A stretch of DNA of 64,000 bases, taken from Ascochyta rabiei (Eukaryota > Ascomycota > Dothideomycetes > Pleosporales > Didymellaceae). The stretch is taken from the NCBI RefSeq assembly GCF_004011695.2, contig NC_082409.1, positions 372,001 through 436,000 on the forward strand, given 5' to 3'. Of this stretch, positions 1 to 10,363 are shown in pieces. A program made the position numbers and the translations under genes. The notes under the pieces were generated by a model. The model was not told the DNA's origin and did not search any database. It saw only the letters and a list, made by a program, of their open reading frames with translations. Each line of letters opens with the position of its first letter. Positions within the stretch are counted from its first letter, which is position 1.

Positions 1-36
1 CATCTCATTTCATTTTATCTCAAGCGACTTTCCAGA

Positions 37-930
37 ATGTCGCGTGAGTATAAACTACCGACTAACGCCTTCCCGCAACGCACGGTCGCTGCTGTCGGCT
101 ATGCTAGCATCTTCATCGTTTCTGCCGTCCTGCTTTCACGAATAAGCATGTTCTTCTATCGACCAAGAATATTAGCAGCGGAGGACTGTTTGATCTTCAT
201 TGCCTACGTCTTCTTTATCACACAGTGCTCGCTGTACATTGCCATAGCCCCTTTGTCTGATCGAGTCTTGGGGGCCCAAGAAGGAAAGATACCATACTAC
301 TAGGGGCAGTTGGAGGATTGCCTTATGCTCGGGTGACTGTGAAGCCCAGCTCTGATGATCTTCTGGATAATCCTTTGGTCTGTGAAACTTTCACTCATAC
401 TTCTGTACCGAAAGCTCATTGTCGGTCTGTCTGCGATCTACAAGAGAGTATGGTGGGCGGTCATCATATTTCCAATCATTGTGAGTACCTGAGCAGTTAG
501 ATCCGCTGGATTTAGTCCCGATTAGGACAGACTCAGATAGGGAACCTTGTTGCCTACTTCCTGTCGTGCGAGACTGTGAAAGGCATGTTCGATGGCGGCT
601 GCCATGACATGGTCCGGCAATTCGCCAGTCTTTGGTACTCATATGCTGTCGATACTACAACAAATCTCATGAGGAAGTACAATGCCGCTGCGAGAATATG
701 CCCCATTTCTAAATATACATACAGTCACCACCTTCCCCCTGCATCTTATGTGGAATATGCAAATGCCTCGTGGACAGAGGGTCGCCATGATGGCATTATT
801 CGCCAGTGGATTCCTTTGCATATTTATTGAAACCCTGCGTGCCGCTCAGATCACGATCAACACCCACTGATGGTACCTGGCTTGCTTTAATGGGGCATGG
901 TAGAATGTGCAATCGGTCAGCCTCTGTCAA
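37..930 (+). pseudogene. Decayed fungal rhodopsin-domain-like integral membrane protein
   Basis: The ATG at 37 opens a frame with hydrophobic segments and an acidic A-E-D-C motif typical of the multi-pass fungal integral membrane family often called rhodopsin-domain proteins. The frame meets stops at 301, 334 and 340. The same frame then resumes with the family-like stretch WSVKLSLILLYRKL and ends in a plausible intron donor (gtgagt near 480). Further homologous pieces follow: a Q-I-G-N-L segment, then FPLHLMWNMQMP and ALFASGFLCIF in another frame. Around 868-925, W-L-A and W-G-M-V-E-C fragments appear in yet another frame. At least two frame changes are not explained by clean introns, so I call it a relic. 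CAG/CGA-to-stop changes would explain the early stops. The live family is thought to sit in membranes; its function is largely unknown. Confidence 0.7.
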
Positions 931-1825
931 TGTTAACGGACTACTTATGGTTTGTTGTGCATAATAGTCAAGAAGAGCTTGCGAAGGCTTATGATGGAAT
1001 CATGACATCAACGAGTGTGAAGAGGGAAGACGCTCCAATACCTTGTAATCAGCCATCTTGATGCTGGAGAATGCAGCTTTACCGCTGTACTCTCGCGCAC
1101 CTGTAATGTAAATAAGCGCGCCTTTCTTTAGACTTTAGGGGTTTCTGCATTCCTTTAGAACTCAGCTGCAATTGTATAGGTGATCATTTGTACGAGTCTG
1201 CCGTAGAAAGAGCACTGAAACTGCCTTCCTTCTCAGTGTCTGTAGTCTCTCTAGTATAGTACGCTTCGCCGTCTTTCTTTATTCATTGCTGCGCAACATT
1301 AGACTCTACGCCACAGCTGCCTGCATGGTCATGAAGCTGCGATTGTGAGGCACAGGTTTTTCAGCAAGTCGAGGATTCAAAATATGGTGAAAGGTTGTGT
1401 TTTGGACAAAAGGTAGCAATGGCAGACAGCCGTGGACACGCATTGTTCAAGGTAAACCACCATGCACAACGTTTTGTCGTAGATCATCACTGACTAGCAG
1501 TAGAAGGACATTTGTGGCTGGTCTAGACCACTGTGCCATAAGGCTCGAGTTCACTCTATCATCACTCAATAGATACCTGCTCACCGATGATCAGAGGGTG
1601 AGGAGTTGGGTAAGATCCATATTAAATTTTCTATCTGGGACTTAACGCCAGTGATCTAGGAAAGCTTTTTTAGCGAAACCTAGTACAAGGCAAGGGACTT
1701 ACGTATTACATGATCCTAGAACATTGTGCTAAATCCTGTACTTTGCGCCTCGGACAAATTCAAGGACCGCCACGATCCCACCAAGGTAAATTGTAAAACA
1801 AGAATGAAGCTTGAAATACGAGACC
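931..1825. other. Intergenic, no gene seen
   Basis: This stretch lies between the rhodopsin-like relic and the 3' end of the coiled-coil gene. Short open frames (for example 1397-1645) have no recognisable composition or splice partners. It may contain further eroded 3' sequence of the relic. Confidence 0.5.
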
Positions 1826-3529
1826 TTACACGAACATCTTCTTATCGACGTGAACAACCTTGGTGTTGTTCTCGCCCTTGGCACCGCGCTGCTTCTTGTG
1901 CATGCGCTCGCCGATCTTCTCTACGCAAGTCTTGAGACCTGGGTACGCATCTAGGAGTTCTTTGAGCTTAGCAGGCTCTTTGACGGTGGTGCGGGTGCGG
2001 AGGTTGGCTAGGTTGTTAGTCAGGCAGTCGTAGATCGGATCGTTCTCTGGGTAGGCAGCAGCAGCGACCTTCGACAGAAACTCGTACGAAGCGGCGTCAG
2101 AACGGATGCGGTCGCAGAAGATCTTGGTGAAGTGACCCACGTACATGTTATTGAGGCCAAGCACTCGAGCGGCACGACAGATCTGAAGGTTCTTGTCGTC
2201 GAACTTCTCGTCAGAGTTGAGTGTGATGGAGTATGCGCGGCCTTTGTAGGTCATCTCCTTCATCCACCCAAGATGGGCGGCTGCCGCATCGAAATCCATC
2301 GAATTGGCGGGCAAGGTGAAGGTAGTAACTTCTGGTGATTCGGTGAAGTGCTTGAACGCCTTTGATGAGCACTGCATCAATATGTACTTTGGAACGGCGG
2401 GAAGAGAAACACCACCCATCTTCACTTCCACCTTTGGGCCGTTCGCGAACAAAACACGCTCCTCGTAGGATTTCGTGCGGACATCTGATGAGGAGTCGAT
2501 CTTAGGGGCTGGGCTGTCCCATTTGTCATGCTTGCTTGTGCCAGACCCTGATTTCGCCTTGGGAATGATTGGGGTCTTAGATGAAGTCTTCTTCGCAAAC
2601 TTGGAGAGGTCAATACCCATCTTCAATTTAGGTGCTGGCGGAGGTGGTGCAGTTTGCTTGATGGTAGCTGGGGTGACGAACACCGGGAAGCCAGAAAGGT
2701 CCACTACAGAGCCAGCCGCTCCAGGAAAGGTAGCCTTAGGTTCTGGAGAATCTGCATCGAGAACAAATGTGCCCTTGTCGTTGTTCTGGACCACAGGTTT
2801 GGTAGGTGCATCCTCAGTTTTCGTCGACTGAGCTTCCTTTTCGGAATCCTTCTCCTTCGTGACCTCTTCATCTACAACCATGGACGTCTCGTGTGAAGAG
2901 GCTTGTTTTGATGCCTGTTCAACGTCAAGTCCTACGATCGTATCGCAGAGACGGTCAAGGTCGATCTCTAGCACCGCAATGCGCCGGTCCTTTTTCTCAA
3001 TTTCTGTGATGAGCTCCTGCACATGGAAAAGCTGCTTATGGGCCTCCGTCTTTAGTCCTTCAACCTGGGTGGAGAGAACGTCTGTGCTGATATTCATCTT
3101 GTCGAGACCGCGCTGCTGCCTCTCTACAACATCCTCGAGCTCTGCGATGCGACCATCCTTCTCTTGTAGGGCGTTATCCATATCGATGATGCGAGCATCC
3201 TTAGCGATGACAGTCTTCTCCAGCTCCTGAATGTGCGATGTGTCGGTGAACGATGCGAGGAACTCTTCATCGTCATCGCTGTCGGCCCAATTGGACTTCT
3301 TAGTGTCGTCTTTGGCACCTGCAATAATGTCAGCCAGTACTTGTGGTATGGAGAGAGTATGCTTGCCTTTGCGCAATATACCTACAGCATTCTTCGGTGG
3401 CTCTTGTGGTGTGGTCCGCAGAAGATCGACAGACTCAGGCGTGGTCGGTGACTTCACGTCAGACTTGGCAGCCCAGAAAGAAGCAGAATTGCTCACGTTG
3501 GCGTTGGAGAGCCAGAGGTTCTGCTCCAT
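1826..3529 (-). CDS. Coiled-coil protein of unknown function
   Basis: Single-exon gene of 567 residues starting at an ATG at 3529. The first 90 residues are polar and include an acidic SDDDEE patch. Residues about 98-205 form a heptad-rich coiled coil full of E/K/L/I (for example KDARIIDMDNALQEKDGRI). A low-complexity K/P/S linker follows. The C-terminal 200 residues look folded; features such as KYILMQCSSKAFKHF and an R-A-A-R-V-L-G-L helix give a faint BTB/POZ-like impression, which is only a guess. The tail is basic (HKKQRG). I do not recognise the family. A scaffold or self-associating protein is the cautious reading. It is divergent from the RBR ligase gene, across 939 bp. Confidence 0.85.
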   Translation of the reverse strand: MEQNLWLSNANVSNSASFWAAKSDVKSPTTPESVDLLRTTPQEPPKNAVGILRKGKHTLSIPQVLADIIAGAKDDTKKSNWADSDDDEEFLASFTDTSHIQELEKTVIAKDARIIDMDNALQEKDGRIAELEDVVERQQRGLDKMNISTDVLSTQVEGLKTEAHKQLFHVQELITEIEKKDRRIAVLEIDLDRLCDTIVGLDVEQASKQASSHETSMVVDEEVTKEKDSEKEAQSTKTEDAPTKPVVQNNDKGTFVLDADSPEPKATFPGAAGSVVDLSGFPVFVTPATIKQTAPPPPAPKLKMGIDLSKFAKKTSSKTPIIPKAKSGSGTSKHDKWDSPAPKIDSSSDVRTKSYEERVLFANGPKVEVKMGGVSLPAVPKYILMQCSSKAFKHFTESPEVTTFTLPANSMDFDAAAAHLGWMKEMTYKGRAYSITLNSDEKFDDKNLQICRAARVLGLNNMYVGHFTKIFCDRIRSDAASYEFLSKVAAAAYPENDPIYDCLTNNLANLRTRTTVKEPAKLKELLDAYPGLKTCVEKIGERMHKKQRGAKGENNTKVVHVDKKMFV

Positions 3530-4468
3530 GTTTAGTTAAGCTTTTTTTCGAAATGAGAGTTTGAGTGTAGGTACGATCAGCGGGAAGGCGCAGGCGCTGA
3601 TAAGGTTGAGAAGTGGGTATGTGCAGGATGGTAGACAAGCTGAGGGGGGCTTATACTTATGTGGACAAGGACATCTTTCTTAGCGTGCACACTCGCCGAG
3701 GCGGTCACACTGCTAAGGTATAGATAAATAGAAGTGAAAGCGTCCTTGGTTGGGAGAACGCATGCACGCTGGCCCTCGACTCTTTCACTGTAGGATTAGG
3801 TATCAACAGCACTTAGAACGTTGAACAATACTGTACGTAAGATTATAGTATAGAGTAAATCTTTGAAGTGTTGCTCTGTGAGTGTACCTGCGTATGGAGT
3901 TACTGATGGGCAGCTCTCCGTCTCGAGACCGCAAGTGGCATCTGTGTGATGTTGTGCCGCAGCAGGCATTGCATCAAGCTGGGATCAACTCAAGGCCCAA
4001 GGTGAATTTATCTGCTTAAACTCCCCGGATTTTCATAAAGATGAGTGATGAAAGTGCACCGCAAGGGTGTGTTCAGCGGCAGTCGATGTCATCGCAACTC
4101 CTTCCCTACCTTTTTGCCGTCCTCCAGCCAACTCACAGATAGCTCCCAACGTTTGTTCACGTAAGGTAGTTGCTCAAGAGAAGTTGCAACTGGTATTTCG
4201 TTCTGTAAACTTCGCTGGAAGCTGATGCTAGCTCTTGTTACTCCATCTTACGTTTGAAGATATCCATGTTAGGTTTGTTTTGACTCGAAACGCTTCGTCT
4301 AGTTTCGGATCTCGAAAACCCTGATGAGCCAAAGCGGAAATATGCCTACGCCTTCACCTCAACCTGCGTCCATAGTCGGGTCCTATTATGTCAGCCTGGG
4401 CAAGAGAACTCACATGAAAAAGCTTACGCTTTTAACCTACAACACGCTAACCAACATCTAACAAGACC
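3530..4468. promoter_or_regulatory. Divergent intergenic region
   Basis: This holds the 5' regions of both the coiled-coil gene (minus) and the RBR ligase gene (plus). No open frame is convincing. I could not assign a TATA box or operator with confidence. Confidence 0.45.
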
Positions 4469-5895
4469 ATGGACTTCACCTCGATGGAACCCCAGACAGC
4501 TAAGGTTGCCATACAGCTGCAGCTAGCCGATCTAGCCGATCTACTCGACAGTCTCTACAACGACAATGAAGTCCCGGAAGGTGATGAACGCGCCAGTATC
4601 GAGATGATTCAGCGCGACTTGACACACCAGCTGTCGCTACTAGAAGGGCAGGTTCTTGTCATCAAGATACTCAAGGATGAGTACAACGAACGCGTTGCAT
4701 TCAATAAGCTCTTGGATGACGAGAGGCAGGCAGTCAGCGACCATCAACTAGCCATGAGCTTGGCTGGCATTCCAGTTGGCCCAGCAGATGCTGCGTTCAG
4801 TGCTAACTACGAAGCTCAACTTCGTGAAGCGGAAGACAATGACCAGGATGAGCAATGGGAGATGGCAAAAGATCTTTACGCTTCCGCATTTGGAGCAGCT
4901 GACGAAGACAGTATTCAGCACGCACCTGAAGGAGGGCCTATTCAGCCTGTTGTCGCAAATCGCCCGCTTCTGCGTGGTGTTCGTACAGCTCCGTCTAAGC
5001 AGACAAAGGGCGATACCAACTCCAAGATCTTAGGCTCTGACGCTTTCACGAAGTGCAATGCTTGTATGGAGATCGTGCCGAGCAAGAATGTCCTTCGCCT
5101 TCAGTGTGCCCCGGAGCTGCACAGCTATTGTCGCACGTGTCTCTTGGATCTGTTCACCAGTGCCATTGAAAATCCTACACTATTCCCGCCGCGATGCTGC
5201 AGGGTAGTGATACCTCTCGACACCTGCCGCACCATGCTCCCCCGGGAGATGGTGAAGAAGTTCGATCTCAAGGTTGATGAACTCGCGACTCCCAACCCTA
5301 CGTACTGCGCCAACGCCGGTTGCTCCAAGTTCATTCGGCCTAAAGACATCACAAATGGAATTGGTGTCTGCGTCTTTTGCAAGCACAAGACCTGCGCACA
5401 GTGTAAGAGCCAGGAGCATACTGGTCTATGTCCTAGCGACCCGCATGTACAGCTTCTCATGGATGCTGCAAAGCGGAGTAAGTGGCAGCAATGCACGAGG
5501 TGCAACAACATGGTAGAGCTCGCTCACGGATGTTTCCACATGACGTACGTACCCACAAACAAGAAATAGTCGGAGCTAAAAGTTACAGCTGTCGATGCCA
5601 CCACCAATTCTGCTATCTCTGTGGCGTAAAGTGGAAGCTTTGCAGCTGCCCCAAATGGGACGAAGCCTATTTGACCCGTCCAACACCCGCTGTCCTAGCG
5701 GTTCATCCTGCTCCAGCTCTAGCAGTTCAGTCTGCTTCAGTCCCTGCTGTACCGGCGGCCCCTCATGTTCACTTTTGGACACGAAACCGTGGAGAATCTT
5801 GTCAAGAGTGTAATTCGAACTACCTCCCGTGGGTTATGCGTTGCGGCGGCTGCAACATTGCAAGCTGCTGGCGTTGTATTCACAACCGCGACTAG
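4469..5895 (+). CDS. RBR-type (RING-IBR-RING) E3 ubiquitin ligase
   Basis: Two exons, 4469-5544 and 5589-5895, with a 44-bp intron (gtacgt...ttacag), give 460 residues. RBR ligases accept ubiquitin from an E2 on a RING2 cysteine and pass it to a substrate. RING1 begins at C196-x2-C199 and continues with C213, C221, C224, C243 and C244. The IBR uses C280, C285, C301, C304, C309, C312, H317 and C321. RING2 begins at C342-x2-C345, and C355 in HGCFHMT is at the catalytic position; the splice restores the following T-C-R-C and F-C-Y-L-C-G. The N-terminal 150 residues are helical and acidic, as in related fungal RBR proteins. An A/V/P-rich linker precedes a final C-x2-C/C-x2-C pair near the end. 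The unspliced frame would stop inside RING2, which supports the intron. Substrate unknown. Confidence 0.92.
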
Positions 5896-6917
5896 CATCT
5901 CACCGTCTACAAGATGTTCTCACAACTTGAGTACGTCTCATAGGTTCTGCTGATGTTAGAAAACTGACAGTATTAGCCAATACGAAGGTGGGCTTTCCAG
6001 AGACAGGAACGACAACACCACTCCGAAGTTGGAAGATTGTATACGACGCGTGTGAAAGATGAAGCAGATGTGAATACCACAGAAGGAGCATTGCAAGAGA
6101 CAAAATTTGAGGGGCAGGCGTCGTTTCGCTCAAGTATTGTAGTTCTTCTGTCGCAACACACTCAATACAGTCGATCCCATCCGTACCCTTTCCAGGCGTC
6201 CGAGATTACTACTCAATGTCTACGCAGCTCCACTGTAACAAGTCTCGCGCCTAAAGTCGTTTTCTTCTCGTAGTAGGCAATATTCGACTTTCGTTTCTTC
6301 AAAGTGTCAAAACGAGACAGAAGACTTCAGTTAGAGACCCACATGCCATGTATTGAAGCGATCCTCTCAGGTTTTACATAACGAAGCAATTCAGGTCAAA
6401 TGCGTGCGCATATTATTCGGCCGCGCCACGCTCATTGACACACTAATCCAAAGGATCTTTAATGTTATACCGGTTCGCTGCGGACAGATGAAGATCCGAG
6501 TTCGTCTTTGGAAACGGCGATTGCAGATACATACCCTCGATTCAAGAATGTGCACCTGTTACAGCAGCCAGATTACTTCCACAATGTTGAAGCTGTAGCC
6601 ATTGAGCGTCAATAATCTTAAGTTAAGGTAGCTGTCTGACACTCATAAGCTCTCCCGAAATGTGACGAGTATAAGTTATGTACTAGACCCGATTCAAGGA
6701 CGAAAACACAAAACTCGCGCTCCGCTACAGAACAAACACAGCTTGTGTACTGTATCCTACTGTAAGCCAAACTTACATGTGGACTCTTCAACGTCGTAGG
6801 GAAGGTTCAAATTTGCTGCTACTTATTCAAGCTCCTGTTCTTAATGCTTTTGACACTCCCAATTTGATCTTGTGTTGTAGATATATATCTAGATGATATT
6901 CTACAGCTAGAGCCAGG
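5896..6917. other. Intergenic, no gene seen
   Basis: A splice-like pair (gtacgt near 5934, then an actgac...ttag near 5962-5977) suggests a 3' UTR intron of the RBR transcript or a decayed extra exon. No convincing open frame follows it. Confidence 0.4.
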
Positions 6918-8044
6918 TTACGTGTAGGTACCACTGGTCCAGGCCCACCGTGAGCGAGCGAACAGCTGAGCTGCCTCTGTGTGTCTGTGCTTCTTTGCCC
7001 ACCTCTCGGGCGTGAAGCCGTTCTTATCCTTCTTTGAACTATTCACCAGGCCAGTGTCAAGCAGTGCTTCAATTATGTCGTTGCGCCCATTACCTGCAGC
7101 CCACATCACAAATGTCTTTCCCTCCTCGCTCCGTTCATGGGAGTCATCCTTGTCGGAAAGAAGCAGCAAACTGGCTGTTTCTTTGCGTCCTTGTTCTGCT
7201 GCCAGCATTAGTGGTGACTTTCATCCCAAGTCGCATCGAGATCGATCTTTCCAGCCAGTAGCAGCGTCCAAAGTTCGCCTCTGTACCATTTCTCAATAAG
7301 CTGTTGAAATCGTGTCCAGAAATCTTCGCCCATTTTCCTGGTCTCAACAATGGGACTATGCGCCAGCTTGGTAAACAGTCTCAGCATGGCATCTTCTTTC
7401 CATTGCATAGTCAACATACCGTCTAACCAGTATGTCTTTGAATAAGCAAGAGATTTGAATGGGTTGTCCGGCGCCGTCTTGGAGGTCACAGGCCGATGAC
7501 TCTGAAAAAGTACTTAGAGAGGTATAATTGTAGCTTTATCGACTGTGGACATAGCATGGCTAAAACTTGGTGGCGCGGAGCAGAGCGACCGATGTCCATG
7601 AAAAGCGATGACAGTTTATTAAGGTAGGCTGACAAGCTGACGATCGACTGTAGTACATCAGTGATTTAAATGACGATAATACGGTGACAAGACGCTGACC
7701 AACAAAGACATGCGCACCAACGACCACACGCCGCATGCTAGCACATTCTGCGATCCCCCGATCACAACATCTCCAAGTTCAGCAAATTGCTGGACTCCCA
7801 GGAGGAAGTTGGTGAAGCGTGGTCCAAAACATTGCCCGCTAAAGTTCTTCGATATGCGGCGATCAACTTCTGCCGTCAGGCGCACAACGTCCTCTAGGCT
7901 AGGCGTTATAAAAAGCGACTTCGACTTGAGGGTGCGAAATGCGGACTTTTGCTCGTTTGTGAGGTCGGCTTCAAAATCGGATACAGCTTGAGCGAGACGG
8001 ATCTCTGCTTTCAACGGAGAAGCCTTCGCCAGAGCGCTCAACAT
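6918..8044 (-). pseudogene. Relic of a NACHT/ankyrin (NLR-like) protein, internally deleted and frameshifted
   Basis: The 5' part (8044-7658, minus) encodes 128 residues resembling the N-terminal helical domain of fungal NACHT/ankyrin proteins: an F-x-x-x-L-T-x-E-Q-K start, R-F-T-N-F-L-L-G-V-Q-Q-F, then V-W-S-L-V-R-M-S-L-L-V. The 3' part (7489-6918) encodes the end of such a protein. It shows W-T-L-L-L-A-G-K-I-D-L-D-A-T-W-D, then a +1 frameshift at about 7208, then ankyrin-like repeats LMLAAEQGRKE and FVMWAAGNGRND. Only about 170 bp separate the parts, whereas an intact protein would carry a nucleotide-binding domain of hundreds of residues there. I see no Walker A motif. In intact fungi such proteins are linked to non-self recognition. 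This copy should be inactive. Confidence 0.65.
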
Positions 8045-10363
8045 GACTTTCGTTCTAGAGTCTTCGAAGCAGGGACGTTGTAAAACAGCCTGATCGAGTT
8101 TCTGGTGGCAGTGTTAGGGAATGTTCCCGCAAGGCCTATAGAGTGTTGTCACAGTATTCGCACCATTGAAAGTTGTAGCTCTGGAGATGTACAGCAAGCA
8201 ACAAGCGGCGTGAGAACAGTTGAGAAGTGCAAACTCCCAGTGCAGGATGCAAGATGTCAGCGATCAGACTGAAAGAAGCTGAAATGTGGCGCAGCAAGGC
8301 GGGACAGCCCATATCTCAGCGACGGTCCCGCATGCACGACACACTCCCTAGCTCTTCAGATTCTTATTATTTTGCATACGAATGTATCCGGTGTTGGGAT
8401 TGTAACTACCTAATTGCAAAGTCGAACCGCGATGCACATCCCTTTTTTCGAGAAGGCTACAAAGGTGGCACCCTTCCGCAGCAGATGCTACTCACATCTC
8501 TGAATTCTCATGATAGTGTAGGTGATCAACTTGAGGCCTTGCTTCTCCCACCAACAACAATTAATTCTCACGTCTGTAACCATATGGTACAGAACCAAAA
8601 GACACCAGCAAACTCAGTAGTAGCGCACGCACGACACTGTAGCCAGAGATATTATCTGACCGTCCATTCACAGTGAGGAATTGTTTCATCAAATCTCGAA
8701 CCATCCAGCCGCGGTATCTAGAGGATCTAGCTCAACTCTCAGCTCGCACGAGACGATCTAAGACTCACCCTTCGGTCGCTGTCATCATTGAATGAACTTC
8801 CTCGCCATCTAAAACAAAGCCACTGACATCCAGTGAGATACTGCTAGACCGGCTCCCAAGAGTAGGACAGAGTACTTCTAGCGGCTTTGAAATCACGTGA
8901 TATACCTTGCCGCTCTTTAGGTCGTACATGTGCATATAGTTAAGGACAGAGCTACATAGATTACAGTGTAGATAGTCACACTCTAAATTGGGCTTGTCTT
9001 TATCAAATCTCCTAGGTCTCTCAACTCACTCACCACTCCATGGAACGGTGCATATTTGCTGGCCTCATGCTGCTCGATGATGACTACTGTGAAAAGCTGA
9101 CACCTAGACAGCCTCGGTAAAGTGTACAATCAATCTCAACAATAGGCAAGTAGTCTGAGTTTTGCAACGCGTTTGACCAGAATGGAGCCTTGTGTTTACA
9201 GACTAAAACAAGCGCGAAGAGTCCAAAAAAGTCCATTGTTGGAAATCATGGCCTGGATAGTCACCAACTTGGCCTAATGACTCTCAGCACTACGCTTCGT
9301 GCAGAAAAGCTGTACAATACCGAGTTAGACGCTTGGTTCGCCGTGGAGCTGTAGAGAGCAGCTGTACCAACAACTACGACTAAGAAAAGGAACAAAGATG
9401 CATTAGATAATCCAGAATCTCACTATCTCTACACAATCGCTAAAAACCTACTCGTAGCACAATGGCTTCACTGCTTCTAATCAACGAGTATCTACTTCCA
9501 GAAACGCTGTTCTTGATACCAAAGTGACGAAATGATACGTCTACAATCGCTTACTATAAGTCTAGACACAAGTCTCGCTAAATCTCCGACACATACGCGT
9601 CAATAACAGGATAAAGATAATACGAACCCCCTGTACACTCTACACAACGTTACAATTTACACGTTACACGTTACAACCCCCCCCCCCAAAAAAAAAGAAA
9701 ACAGTCGTTAGGATGTTTTAGAATTGCTCTACTGCCTGTCATACAAAGTAATCAGCGCGTTAAGCGATGTAGACACCTATAGATGCACAGACAAAGAGAT
9801 GGACAGATGGAGAAGATGTAGAAGTAGTAGATGCCACACCTAGATTGCGTTTCTTCAAGGCCTTAATACAGCTACAAGCACGCGTCGACCAAGGCACAGC
9901 ACGGCACGTCACGGCACGTCAGGTCACGTCACAACACGTCACGTCAACCCAACCCAAACACCACGACCCACGCAATGAAAAGAGGAGAACCATTTCCGTT
10001 CCGTACTATACATACATGCATCCAGTTCATCACCATCGAGCACCGCTGCCGTGATACCTGGCCTTTCTCCTTGGCCTGACTAGAAAGTGCAAGAAGAGGG
10101 CCAGACTAAGCCAGTATTACAATGAGCGCTGTATCGCATGAGCCCCATCGCACAACTCCACCCCCGCCCACTCCCAAAGCCAGGCACAGCCGTGCATGCT
10201 AAACTCGAGCCAACAGATGCAAAAGCGGAAATGAGCCCAAGTGCGGAAAAATGCGTTGCAAGATTGTCACAGAGAAACCAGAAACGAGAATGCGATAGTG
10301 TTACAGTCATGAGGCCGTTGATAAATGTTTCAAATGTTGACTTTTGTGCTGGCTGCAGCGCTT
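8045..10363. other. Gene-free stretch
   Basis: 2.3 kb with no supportable gene between the NLR-like relic and the 3' end of CLU1. It includes a C-run followed by an A-run at 9677-9696, a short tandem acgttac motif just before it, and the ACGTCA cluster listed separately. Part is CLU1 3' UTR. Confidence 0.5.
9893..9957. repeat. Short tandem repeat rich in ACGTCA
   Basis: An imperfect 10-bp repeat (about acggcacgtc) gives a cluster of cacgtc/acgtca words. ACGTCA is the half site bound by CRE-type bZIP factors, but the repeat alone could create it. It lies 400 bp beyond the 3' end of CLU1, away from any promoter I can name. Confidence 0.6.

Noticed and set aside
8227..8676. 149-codon plus-strand frame
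   Set aside because: Starts at GTG; from its first ATG about 140 residues remain with no recognisable features or splice support.
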